Positions 7,494 to 15,169 of a DNA stretch of 49,660 nt are shown one piece after another. The stretch covers positions 1 to 49,660 of the forward strand of contig JAFQEL010000017.1 in NCBI GenBank assembly GCA_017399065.1, read 5' to 3'. Position 1 is the first letter of the stretch, and every line of letters starts with the position of its first letter. A program made the translations under genes and the position numbers. The notes below the pieces were generated by a model. The model did no database searches. It had not been told where the DNA came from and saw only the letters and a program-made list of their open reading frames with translations. The stretch comes from Clostridia bacterium. GTDB lineage: Bacteria; Bacillota; Clostridia; Oscillospirales; Acutalibacteraceae.

Positions 7494-9236
7494 TTATGCT
7501 GCTGTGCTGGGTTCAGCTTTAGCAGTATTGGGGTAGAAGGTTTCAACAAGGTTAGCGTAAAGCTTATCGTTAATCTTTGCAAGGCTCTGTGTATCTGCTA
7601 CCTTGTATGCGTCGGAAGCAATAGCATCGTCAAGCATCTTGTTGAGGTCGTCGTTTGCAAATGTCTGAGCAATGTTGATCTTCCAGAAAGGAGCAGTGTG
7701 CTTCTTGACGAAGTACATTACGTGGTAACCGTACTCAGTTTCAATTACTTCAACGTCGCCCTCCTGACGCTTTGCATCAAGTGACCACTCTTCAAATGCC
7801 TTAACGTACTTGCCTTTGCCGAGGTACTCGATAAGACCGCCGTTGGACTTGGAGCCTGTGTCGTCGCTGTCCTTCTCACACCATTCAAGGAAGCTTGCAA
7901 GCTTGTCGTCTGCCTTCTTGATAGCGTTGGCTGTTGCTTCGGCAGCTGCTTTTTGAGCTTTCTTGTCTGCATCCTTATCCTTCGCAGTGTCGTCAAACTG
8001 ATAGAGGATGTGACGTACATCTACAGGAATTGTAGCATCATCTCTGTATGCTGTTTTAACCATATAGAAGATGTAGTATGTGCCGCCGATATCAAACATC
8101 TTCTTTTCGTTTGCCTTGGTATCCTTGCTGTAGAGCCATTTGATAGCGTCTTCACTGAATGACTGTTCGTAAGTTGCTTTTTCAACGTACTTCATAAGGG
8201 TTGCTTCATCCTTGGAAAAGTCTGTCGCTTCTTTCTGCTCCTTGGTTGCATACTGCTCAGCAAGCTTTATAAATGAAGCCTCGTCTGTGATTTTGCCGAA
8301 CATTTCGTCAGCCTTCTTCTTAGCTGCTTCGTTAGCCTGCTTTGTTGCTGCGTCCTTCTCTTCCTGAGTTGCATCGCTTGCAGTCTCAGCTGTTTCGGGA
8401 GCAATTGTGAAGATACGGAAGTCTACACAGTCGTAGAGAGTTGTGTCCTTCTTGTATTCTTCCTCAAGCTTTGCAGAATCAGCAAGGTAATCAGCTGAAT
8501 TCTTCTCCATAAGATATGTGGAATATTCACTTGCTGTTGTCTGAAGCTTGATAATGTCTTTGAGTGTCTTTTCGTTCATGCCTGCACCGTAGTATCTGCG
8601 AAGGTATTCGCCGAATGTGATGGGTGCACCGCCGGACTGTGCTGCAGAGTCGAGAAGCTGCTGTTTTGTTTCGTCGATTGATGCGTAAGCATCTTTGAGA
8701 ACAGTTTCGTCAACCTTGAAGTTGTCCTTTTCAGCAAGATCGTTTATAGCATGTAACTGCTGAAGGCTGTTGAGTGCTGCATACTCAAAGTACTGCTTCC
8801 ATGTGGGCTTGGAGCCGTCATCAAGTTTGTAGTCCTCGCCTGAGTAGATCTGATCCTCAGGAAGCTTGGAGTAATCATAGCCTGTGTAGTAGTAACCCAT
8901 ACCTTCGCCGTAGTATTGGTCATACTGCTGTGCTGTTGAGAAATAGTTACTGTGAATACTGTTGTAGAAGTATTCGTATTCGACAGCGGAATAGTTTTCA
9001 CCTGAAACGGTTTCAATCTTCTTCATTCTCTCGAATACACCTGTGCTGCTGCATACACCGAAAGCGATACCTGCAACAATAGCTAATGCTACAACAATAC
9101 CGATTGTTGCCTTGGTTTTCTTGCTCATTGTGGAAGCAGAAACCTTATGTGCTTTCTTTGCGTTCTTTTTAGCTGCTTTTGCAAGGCGAGCCTTGCGTTC
9201 CTCACGATAATCGTTGGAAGTTTTTTCCGTAGCCAT
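7494..9236 (-). CDS. membrane-anchored parvulin-type peptidyl-prolyl isomerase (PrsA/SurA-like)
   Basis: The 580-residue protein starts with a Lys/Arg-rich cytosolic stretch of about 42 residues, then one transmembrane helix (about 43-61), then an extracytoplasmic part. Residues 80-260 look like a SurA/PrsA N-terminal chaperone domain rich in Tyr and Gln. Residues about 263-395 look like a degenerate parvulin domain, and 405-515 are a better one: DVRHILYQF, SNGGLIEYLGKGKYVKAFEEW and YGYHVMYFVKKH match the conserved parvulin blocks. Such proteins help fold secreted proteins outside the membrane. There is no lipobox (the Cys62 context is F-G-V-C), so anchoring should be by the helix, unlike the lipoprotein PrsA of Bacillus. 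A good promoter lies just upstream and the gene is monocistronic. Confidence 0.85.
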   Translation of the reverse strand: MATEKTSNDYREERKARLAKAAKKNAKKAHKVSASTMSKKTKATIGIVVALAIVAGIAFGVCSSTGVFERMKKIETVSGENYSAVEYEYFYNSIHSNYFSTAQQYDQYYGEGMGYYYTGYDYSKLPEDQIYSGEDYKLDDGSKPTWKQYFEYAALNSLQQLHAINDLAEKDNFKVDETVLKDAYASIDETKQQLLDSAAQSGGAPITFGEYLRRYYGAGMNEKTLKDIIKLQTTASEYSTYLMEKNSADYLADSAKLEEEYKKDTTLYDCVDFRIFTIAPETAETASDATQEEKDAATKQANEAAKKKADEMFGKITDEASFIKLAEQYATKEQKEATDFSKDEATLMKYVEKATYEQSFSEDAIKWLYSKDTKANEKKMFDIGGTYYIFYMVKTAYRDDATIPVDVRHILYQFDDTAKDKDADKKAQKAAAEATANAIKKADDKLASFLEWCEKDSDDTGSKSNGGLIEYLGKGKYVKAFEEWSLDAKRQEGDVEVIETEYGYHVMYFVKKHTAPFWKINIAQTFANDDLNKMLDDAIASDAYKVADTQSLAKINDKLYANLVETFYPNTAKAEPSTAA

Positions 9237-9286
9237 TTAATCACCTTTTTCAAAATATGTTTTGCGTAGTAAAAACTAACGGGTCA

Positions 9287-9315
9287 ATTATATACTAATT
9301 AAATAAAATATACAA
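9287..9315 (-). promoter_or_regulatory. sigma-A-type promoter of the parvulin gene
   Basis: Read on the minus strand, TTGTAT (9310-9315) and TATAAT (9287-9292) are 17 bases apart, about 50 bases upstream of the start codon. This is a near-consensus housekeeping promoter. Confidence 0.7.
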
Positions 9316-9376
9316 GTCCTAAAACTAAATTTGTACATTTCGTTTACCTTGAACACAAAATATTGACACAATTCAA

Positions 9377-9417
9377 CAAAAAAACGCACGAACAGAGCGT
9401 TATGACCTGTTCGTGCG
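9377..9417 (-). terminator. terminator of the NfeD-slipin operon
   Basis: CGCACGAACAG (9385-9395) and CTGTTCGTGCG (9407-9417) form an 11-bp perfect stem. On the minus strand it is followed by a run of seven or more T, a classic intrinsic terminator just after the slipin stop. Confidence 0.9.
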
Positions 9418-9425
9418 GATTGGAT

Positions 9426-10343
9426 TTACTCTTTTACCGTTTCAATTATACCCTGTGCGAGACCTGCAATTGACTGGATTTCAGAGGGGATTATTATCTT
9501 GGTAGCCTTGCCGTCAGCAGCTTTTTCAAACGCATCAAGGCTTCGTATTGTAAGGAATGCCTGACTGGGATTTGCTTCGTTGATGAGTGCAATAGCTTTT
9601 GCTCTTGCTTCTTCAACAGCAAGAATAGCTGCAGCTTCACCTTCGGATTCACGTATCTTGGACTCTTTAACAGCCTCAGCGTGAAGAATGGCAGACTGCT
9701 TGTCGGCCTCAGCGGCGAGAATCTTTGATTCCTTCTGACCCTCGGCAACGAGCACCTGGCTTGCCTTTTCACCTTCGGCACGGAGAATTGCTTCACGGCG
9801 CTCACGCTCAGCTTTCATCTGTTTCTCCATGGCATCCTGAATCTCTTTGGGAGGAAGGATATTCTTAAGTTCAACACGATTTACCTTGATGCCCCATGCA
9901 TCAGTAGCTTCGTCGAGGATTCCGCGGATTTTAGCGTTAATTGTATCACGTGAAGTAAGAGTATGGTCAAGCTCAAGCTCACCAATAATGTTACGCAATG
10001 TTGTAGCTGTAAGGTTTTCAATAGCTGAAAGGGGACGCTCAACACCGTAACAGTAAAGCTTCGGGTCGGTTATCTGATAGAAAACAACGGTATCTATCTG
10101 CATTGTTACGTTATCCTTGGTGATAACGGGCTGAGGCGGGAAGTCAACAACCTGTTCTTTCAGTGATACTATTTTAGCCACTCTTTCAATAAGGGGTATC
10201 TTGAAATGAACTCCTGTCTGCCAGGTGTCTTTGTATGCTCCGAGTCTTTCTACAACGTAAGCTTTTGACTGAGGAACGATTTTGATATTGAGTACCAGAA
10301 AAATAATAATAAGAACAATAATAATCGGTATAACAAATTCCAT
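9426..10343 (-). CDS. SPFH/Band 7 family protein (slipin/stomatin-like, QmcA type)
   Basis: This 305-residue protein has an N-terminal transmembrane helix (about 4-22), then the Band 7 domain with the slipin hallmarks VERLGAYKDTWQTGVHFKIP and PPQPVITKDNVTMQIDTVV, and a long coiled coil rich in Ala, Glu and Lys (about 185-260) that drives oligomerisation. Slipins form membrane microdomain scaffolds and are almost always paired with an NfeD protein, as here. The upstream nfeD gene ends 23 bases before this start, and a terminator follows, so the two form an operon. The C-terminal PSEIQSIAGLAQGI is typical of the family. Confidence 0.92.
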   Translation of the reverse strand: MEFVIPIIIVLIIIFLVLNIKIVPQSKAYVVERLGAYKDTWQTGVHFKIPLIERVAKIVSLKEQVVDFPPQPVITKDNVTMQIDTVVFYQITDPKLYCYGVERPLSAIENLTATTLRNIIGELELDHTLTSRDTINAKIRGILDEATDAWGIKVNRVELKNILPPKEIQDAMEKQMKAERERREAILRAEGEKASQVLVAEGQKESKILAAEADKQSAILHAEAVKESKIRESEGEAAAILAVEEARAKAIALINEANPSQAFLTIRSLDAFEKAADGKATKIIIPSEIQSIAGLAQGIIETVKE

Positions 10344-10366
10344 AACTCAAGTCTCCTTTATAATTT

Positions 10367-10816
10367 TTATTGTGTTATAACTCCTGCGGGCAATGCCGCC
10401 TTTTCAACAATCAGCTTTACGCCTTCAATTGCTTTGACAGTTACTTTTTCACCCTCAGCTATAACGCTGCCGTCAGCTGTGCGTGCAGTCCATACAGTAC
10501 CCTGAAGTTTAACAAGGCCTGTTTCGGCTATATTATCGATTGCTTGCGTAACTACAGCAGTTTCACCGACAAAACGGTCAGCATTGGTAGGCGAAAATTT
10601 CTGCTTGGTCAGCTTTTTGACAAGCGGTCTTGTTATAATCAGCGCAATAAGCGAGACTGCAACGAACACAATGAACTGAACAAGAGTATCTGCTTTGAGC
10701 AAAGCTGCTATTGTTGCTGCTGCGCTGCCTATGGCAAACCATATCGTCACAAGCTGGGTTGTAGCTGCTTCAACAATTATGAAAGCGATTGTTGCTGCTA
10801 TCCATACAAAAACCAC
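10367..10816 (-). CDS. NfeD-family membrane protein
   Basis: The protein has N-terminal hydrophobic helices (FVWIAATIAFIIVEAA, then FAIGSAAATIAALL and FIVFVAVSLIALII) and a C-terminal OB-fold (about 85-145): GETAVVTQAI, GLVKLQGTVWTARTADG, GEKVTVKAIEGVKLIVE. This is the short NfeD1b type without the ClpP-like protease domain, the usual partner of a slipin. An in-frame ATG exists at 10840, but the strong AAGGAGGTGG site lies inside that extension and sits correctly for the GTG at 10816, so GTG is chosen (149 residues). It is co-transcribed with the downstream slipin gene. Confidence 0.88.
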   Translation of the reverse strand: MVFVWIAATIAFIIVEAATTQLVTIWFAIGSAAATIAALLKADTLVQFIVFVAVSLIALIITRPLVKKLTKQKFSPTNADRFVGETAVVTQAIDNIAETGLVKLQGTVWTARTADGSVIAEGEKVTVKAIEGVKLIVEKAALPAGVITQ

Positions 10817-11006
10817 ATTACCACCTCCTTTTGATAACATTCTATCATAAAGGAATCCTCAATGCAACTTTTTTTGATTGGGAATCAGAACATAGTGTGT
10901 ACGTATGCTTGGTTATATACTATGGATTGTATAGCTATGTCAGACAGATACAGCCTTTGGTATAGCTGTTTTTGTAAATTATTTGTGAACACAGACGAAA
11001 AAATAC

Positions 11007-11348
11007 TCAGAAAATATTTGGAAAAGAAAAAGTAAGATGTTCTTTCAGCTCGATTAAATCTATAACGGTTTCGCGGCAGGTATTACGGTATGTTTTACCG
11101 TCAAGATATCTAAGCTTTTTGATTTTTTTATCAATATTCTCAAAATAGCTGTGGTCAGTAAACAATTCAAAATAAACTATCTCTTTTTCCCATACATCTT
11201 CAAGAGCATAAACAAATTTTTTGTCATCGGCAGCGGCAAGTGCAACCGAATGAAGTGACTCAGCTTTGTTTTCCAAAGTAACGGTTACAGCTATTGCAAA
11301 TATTATGCAACACGTCAGGATTATTATTGCTGAAATACCTCTTTTCAT
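11007..11348 (-). CDS. DUF4363-family protein
   Basis: The 113-residue protein has an N-terminal membrane-spanning signal-anchor (IIILTCCIIFAIAVTVTL) and a helical extracytoplasmic part rich in charged residues (VWEKEIVYFELFTDHSYFENIDKKIKKL). It matches the pattern of DUF4363 proteins, which are commonly encoded beside yetF in Clostridia. Its start overlaps the yetF stop by 4 bases, so it is translationally coupled. Its function is unknown; spore-related roles have been proposed for YetF relatives but nothing in this sequence proves it. Confidence 0.75.
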   Translation of the reverse strand: MKRGISAIIILTCCIIFAIAVTVTLENKAESLHSVALAAADDKKFVYALEDVWEKEIVYFELFTDHSYFENIDKKIKKLRYLDGKTYRNTCRETVIDLIELKEHLTFSFPNIF

Positions 11349-12019
11349 TTTTTATCCTTTCTTATCACTTCAGAGAATTTACCGCCGCCGTAAGTCAGCA
11401 GCATAATTTGTTCAATTTGAACTTTTTCCTTTTTCAGGTAATCGTCAAGCTTTTTTCGGTCAAGGTTTGCCTCGTCAAGTGCCGGCTTAATGAGTTTTCC
11501 GTCACAGATAATAAGGTGTTGCAAAGCTTCTTCAGGTACTTTAATATCGGCATCTTTAGCTGAAACAGGGGTGTATTCGCTTTTTTGTATTATGCTGACC
11601 GATCCGTTTGTTTCGACAATCGCATACTGCACACGGCTTATATCAAAAACTCCTTGCTGTCTCGCTGATGACATAAGATCTTGTACCGTCAGCCGTAAGT
11701 CTTTCATTTTTTGCTGGTCAAGCTTACCGTTGTTTATTACTATCGCAGGGTGTCCGTCAAAAAATGTGCGGAATTTCGGTATGTGCAGTGTCAGTACGGA
11801 AGTTATTATCGATAAACATGCCAATAAAAGAACAGTAAGTATTGAGTTGATTAGCGGAATATCGTTACTGTCAAGCGGAATGGCTGCAATTTCCGATATC
11901 AGTATCGTTACAACAAGCTCTGTAGGCTGCATTTCTCCTATTTGTCTTTTGCCCATCAGCCGTATGGCGAGCATAATTACAAAATAGAGTATAAAACCTC
12001 TGGTAAGTGTTGTCAGCAT
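11345..12019 (-). CDS. YetF/DUF421 family membrane protein
   Basis: The 224-residue protein has three N-terminal membrane segments with the family signature LMGKRQIGEMQPTELVVTIL, followed by a cytosolic domain containing GHPAIVINNGKLDQQKM and LMSSARQQGVFDISRVQYAIVETNGSVSII, which is the conserved DUF421 block. B. subtilis paralogues are membrane proteins of uncertain function, some linked to sporulation and spore germination. A GGAGG site precedes the ATG and a TATAAT-like box lies further upstream. It forms a two-gene operon with the DUF4363 gene. Confidence 0.9.
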   Translation of the reverse strand: MLTTLTRGFILYFVIMLAIRLMGKRQIGEMQPTELVVTILISEIAAIPLDSNDIPLINSILTVLLLACLSIITSVLTLHIPKFRTFFDGHPAIVINNGKLDQQKMKDLRLTVQDLMSSARQQGVFDISRVQYAIVETNGSVSIIQKSEYTPVSAKDADIKVPEEALQHLIICDGKLIKPALDEANLDRKKLDDYLKKEKVQIEQIMLLTYGGGKFSEVIRKDKK

Positions 12020-12116
12020 TACTGTGCCTCCTTGGTAATTATACTTTATTATTAACCGAAACTATTGACCGCAAACACTCGTAATGATATACTCATTTCA
12101 AAATGAGGTGGTTGAT

Positions 12117-13106
12117 TTGAATAAATACACGCTCGGATTTGACATAGGCGGTACGAAATGTGCTGTAATATTGGGAAAAGGTGAAGTCCCGAAAGATTGC
12201 ACGGAAGATTTTATTATTGATAAAATCCGTTTTGATACCGTTCAACCGCGAGGCTGGAAGATTATAGTTGAAGAACTGCTTTCCTCGGCGGAATCTCTTC
12301 TTATAAGAAACGGCATTTCAGCTTCTGAGGTAATTGCTTGCGGTATCAGCTGTGGCGGCCCTCTTGACAGCAAAAAGGGTATTATAATGTGTCCGCCTAA
12401 TCTTCCCGATTGGGATAACGTACCTCTTGTTGAAATAACAGAAAAAAGGCTCGGTATAAAAACAAAGCTTCAGAATGATGCCAATGCCTGTGCACTTGCC
12501 GAATGGCGATTCGGTGCAGGTAGGGGCACGAGCAATATGGTTTTTCTCACTTTCGGTACAGGCATGGGTGCAGGCCTTATCCTTGACGGCAGACTTTACA
12601 GTGGCACTAATGATATGGCAGGTGAGGCAGGGCATATACGTCTTGCCGAAAACGGCCCGTTAGGCTACGGCAAAAAGGGTTCCTTTGAGGGATTCTGCAG
12701 CGGCGGCGGTATAGCTAACCTGGCTAAACATATAGTATTAAATAAATTAACCCAAGGTATAACCCCCTCGTTCTGTAAAGATAAATCCGAGCTTGATAAT
12801 ATAACCGCAAAGTCAGTGGCCGAAGCTGCTTTTTCGGGTGACGCAACCGCACTCGAAATATACAGTATTTGCGGCGAATATCTTGGCAGAGGACTTTCAT
12901 TGCTGATTGATATACTTAACCCCGAAGCAATAATTATCGGCAGCATATATCAGCGCTCATCGGCTTTGCTTCACCCAAAAATGCAGGAAATTATAAAAGC
13001 TGAGGCATTAACTCAGGCTGCTGAAGTCTGCAGAATTCTGCCTGCAGTTCTCGGCGATTCAATAAGTGACTTTGCTGCGCTTGGCGTTGCTTTAATGAAC
13101 GAATAA
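12117..13106 (+). CDS. ROK-family sugar kinase-like protein lacking the zinc cysteines
   Basis: The 329-residue protein has the ROK/actin-like ATPase motifs: LGFDIGGTKCAVIL (phosphate-1), LQNDANACALAEW with the catalytic Asp, FLTFGTGMGAGLILDGRL (phosphate-2) and AGEAGHIRL. In the position of the CxCGxxGCxE zinc motif it has LGYGKKGSFE: the glycines and the Glu are kept but all three cysteines are replaced by Leu, Tyr and Ser. ROK proteins phosphorylate hexoses or act as repressors; there is no HTH here, so a kinase is more likely. TTG 12117 is chosen over ATG 12084 because GAGGTGG (12105-12111) is placed for it. An SIS isomerase gene follows after 16 bases, which suggests a sugar-phosphate pathway. 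Confidence 0.82.
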   Translation: MNKYTLGFDIGGTKCAVILGKGEVPKDCTEDFIIDKIRFDTVQPRGWKIIVEELLSSAESLLIRNGISASEVIACGISCGGPLDSKKGIIMCPPNLPDWDNVPLVEITEKRLGIKTKLQNDANACALAEWRFGAGRGTSNMVFLTFGTGMGAGLILDGRLYSGTNDMAGEAGHIRLAENGPLGYGKKGSFEGFCSGGGIANLAKHIVLNKLTQGITPSFCKDKSELDNITAKSVAEAAFSGDATALEIYSICGEYLGRGLSLLIDILNPEAIIIGSIYQRSSALLHPKMQEIIKAEALTQAAEVCRILPAVLGDSISDFAALGVALMNE

Positions 13107-13122
13107 TTTTTAGGTGATAGTT

Positions 13123-13746
13123 ATGGTAAAGAATTCAAAAGAAATATATAAGGAGCTTCTTGAGCGTTATACGGTGCTTGAAAGTTGCAAGGATGAAATA
13201 TACATAGTGTATAAACTGTTGCGCGAGTGTTATTGTTCGGGCGGTAAAGTGCTTGCGTGCGGCAACGGCGGCAGTGCGGCAGATGCCGACCATATTGTCG
13301 GTGAGCTTATGAAGGGCTTTTTACTAAAGAGAAATATAGAAACTTCCGCAGAAAATGGCGACAATGAAATACTTAACCATCTTCAGGGCGCTTTGCCTGC
13401 TGTATCACTGAATGCTCATTCGGCTTTGCTTACTGCTTTTTCAAATGACATTGAGTTTGACTATGCTTATGCTCAGCAGGTTTACGGTCTTGGTAATAAA
13501 GGCGACGTGCTTATAGCACTTAGTACCTCCGGTAATTCTGCAAGCGTTGTCAATGCTGTCAGGGCAGCAGGAGCAAAAGGTGTACTGTCTGTGGGTATTA
13601 CGGGAAGTAAAGAAAGTCTTATGAGTGAAAAATGCGATGTCTGCATAAAGCTTCCGGAAACTGAAACGTTTAAAATTCAGGAACTTACGTTGCCTGTGTA
13701 TCATTGTCTTTGTGCGATGCTTGAGGCTGATTTTTTTGAGAGCTGA
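13123..13746 (+). CDS. SIS-domain phosphoheptose-isomerase-like protein (GmhA type)
   Basis: The 207-residue protein matches the GmhA/DiaA branch of SIS domains: VLACGNGGSAADADHIVGEL near the N-terminus with the candidate catalytic Glu61, LIALSTSGNSASVVNAV (phosphate-binding Ser/Thr loop) and QELTLPVYHCLCAMLE with candidate His194. Sedoheptulose-7-phosphate isomerase makes the first committed intermediate of glycero-manno-heptose, used in lipopolysaccharide and also in S-layer glycans or heptose signalling molecules. ATG 13123 fits the AGGTG site; an in-frame GTG at 13114 overlaps that site. Pairing with a ROK protein is unusual for gmhA, so the substrate may not be a heptose. Confidence 0.78.
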   Translation: MVKNSKEIYKELLERYTVLESCKDEIYIVYKLLRECYCSGGKVLACGNGGSAADADHIVGELMKGFLLKRNIETSAENGDNEILNHLQGALPAVSLNAHSALLTAFSNDIEFDYAYAQQVYGLGNKGDVLIALSTSGNSASVVNAVRAAGAKGVLSVGITGSKESLMSEKCDVCIKLPETETFKIQELTLPVYHCLCAMLEADFFES

Positions 13747-13773
13747 TAATCGGACAAGTACGGCATAATTAAG

Positions 13774-13816
13774 GACCTCCCGTCATATCAATGTAACGAT
13801 ATGATTTTGGGAGGTC
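13774..13816 (+). promoter_or_regulatory. hairpin occluding the spoIIID ribosome binding site
   Basis: GACCTCCC (13774-13781) is exactly complementary to GGGAGGTC (13809-13816), and an inner stem TCATATC/GATATGA (13783-13789/13798-13804) closes an 8-base loop. The right arm contains the Shine-Dalgarno sequence used by the next gene. It could be a translational switch, or an imperfect terminator for the upstream pair, since the downstream T-tract is weak. Confidence 0.6.
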
Positions 13817-13822
13817 TTCTTG

Positions 13823-14083
13823 TTGAGATTTTTTGTAGAAGAGAGAGCCGTCGAACTTGGCAGATTTATAGTTGAGAATAATACAACAGTCCGTGAGGCG
13901 GCTAAACAGTACGGAATAAGCAAATCAACTGTTCATACCGACGTTTCAAGGCGTCTTGAACGTCTTGATCCTCTTCTTTTTGAGCAGGTAAGAGAGGTGC
14001 TCGATATCAATAAAGCGCAGCGGCACATACGCGGCGGATTAGCTACAAAAGAAAAATATCTTTCCGGCAATAAAAATAAATAA
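13823..14083 (+). CDS. spoIIID: stage III sporulation transcriptional regulator SpoIIID
   Basis: The protein of about 86 residues matches SpoIIID along its length: an N-terminal basic/acidic helix, REAAKQYGISKSTVHTDVSRRL (helix-turn-helix with the characteristic SKSTVH-D), and NKAQRHIRGGLATKEKY near the C-terminus. SpoIIID acts in the mother cell during sporulation, activating and repressing sigma-E-dependent genes. Its presence suggests endospore formation or recent descent from spore formers. There is no ATG; two consecutive TTG codons (13820, 13823) follow GGGAGGT, and the second has better spacing. The start region lies in a hairpin that may control translation. Confidence 0.92.
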   Translation: MRFFVEERAVELGRFIVENNTTVREAAKQYGISKSTVHTDVSRRLERLDPLLFEQVREVLDINKAQRHIRGGLATKEKYLSGNKNK

Positions 14084-14102
14084 AATATTTTCCTATATTG
14101 TC

Positions 14103-14131
14103 TTGCAGTTTCCCAATATTTTATTTATAAT
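14103..14131 (+). promoter_or_regulatory. sigma-A-type promoter upstream of hprK
   Basis: TTGCAG (14103-14108) and TATAAT (14126-14131) are separated by 17 bases. The site is about 25 bases upstream of the hprK start region and likely drives the hprK-glk-murB-whiA-dnaE run. Confidence 0.7.
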
Positions 14132-14154
14132 GTATCCAACTCTAACAGAAAGGT

Positions 14155-15135
14155 ATGGGTACTTATATGGCTTCGAAATATTCCGTTTCTCTAAAAAAAA
14201 TAATCGATGTCCATTCTTTTTCGGTTCTTTATACTCCTTGTGACACTTCAGAAATTATGATCACCATGCAGGAAGTAATACGCCCCGGCCTTATACTCTC
14301 CGGCTATGACGATTATTTTGATCCCGGCAGAATTCAGTTTCTCGGTCTTACTGAAATTGAATATATGCACGGCATGAGCGACGAGCTAAGGGCAGAAAGA
14401 ATTGATTTTTATCTTTCTCATAAGCCCGTTGTGTGTATTGCTACTCGTTCACTTGAGCTGCCCAAAGAGTTTTTACCCCTTGCTGAAAAGTACGGCGTAC
14501 CTGTTCTCACAACCAAGGACTCAACTTCAACCTGTATGTCAACGCTTATATCGTTCCTCGGTGTTGAGCTTGCACCCCGTATCACACGTCACGGTGTTCT
14601 TGTAGAAGTATATGGTGAAGGTGTGCTTATTCTTGGTGACAGCGGAGTAGGTAAGAGTGAAACAGCACTCGAGCTTATCAAGCGAGGCCACAGACTTATT
14701 GCTGACGATGCGGTTGAAATTCGTAAGGTTTCGTCGCGTACTCTTGTCGGCTCTGCTCCCGACAACATCCGTCACTTTATCGAAGTCAGAGGCGTAGGTA
14801 TTATCAATGCCCGAAGACTTTTCGGTATGGGCTCCGTCAAGCTTACCGAAAAAATTGATATGGTGGTTGAGCTTGAGCATTGGGATGTTGAAAAGGTTTA
14901 TGACAGACTCGGCCTCGAAACACAGTATACCGAAATTCTCGGCATAAATGTACCGAGTACGGTTGTTCCCGTACGTCCTGGCAGAAACATCTCTATTATT
15001 ATTGAAGCTGCCGCTATGAACAACAGACAGCGTAAGCTCGGTTACAATGCGGCACGTGAGCTGCTTCACGGTCTGGGTATGGATGAGGATATTTCTCCCA
15101 AACCCGAAGAAATGAAAATATGGCATGATGCCTGA
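14155..15135 (+). CDS. hprK: HPr kinase/phosphorylase
   Basis: The protein has the full two-domain plan of HprK: an N-terminal domain with RPGLILSGYDDYF and RIQFLGLTE, and a C-terminal kinase domain with Walker A GDSGVGKSETALELIKRGH, LIADDAVEI, and EVRGVGIINARRLFGMGSV (the signature and K3-loop area). It phosphorylates HPr on a serine in response to glycolytic intermediates, setting carbon catabolite control together with CcpA. ATG 14155 is only one base from AGAAAGG, so ATG 14167 (giving a start MASKYSVSL) is a plausible alternative; the site is 13 bases from it. glk, which follows, and pfkA, further on, place it with glycolysis genes. Confidence 0.95.
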   Translation: MGTYMASKYSVSLKKIIDVHSFSVLYTPCDTSEIMITMQEVIRPGLILSGYDDYFDPGRIQFLGLTEIEYMHGMSDELRAERIDFYLSHKPVVCIATRSLELPKEFLPLAEKYGVPVLTTKDSTSTCMSTLISFLGVELAPRITRHGVLVEVYGEGVLILGDSGVGKSETALELIKRGHRLIADDAVEIRKVSSRTLVGSAPDNIRHFIEVRGVGIINARRLFGMGSVKLTEKIDMVVELEHWDVEKVYDRLGLETQYTEILGINVPSTVVPVRPGRNISIIIEAAAMNNRQRKLGYNAARELLHGLGMDEDISPKPEEMKIWHDA

Positions 15136-15169
15136 TTGAATAAAAAATGATTTTTTGGAGGAATTAAAA

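Noticed and set aside
7494-9236. Lipoprotein signal on the parvulin protein
   Set aside because: The Cys near residue 62 is in F-G-V-C after a long basic N-terminus, which does not fit a lipobox.
13774-13816. Ordinary intrinsic terminator after the SIS gene
   Set aside because: Not excluded, but the T-tract is broken (TCTTCTTG) and the right arm is the Shine-Dalgarno of spoIIID, so control of translation explains more.
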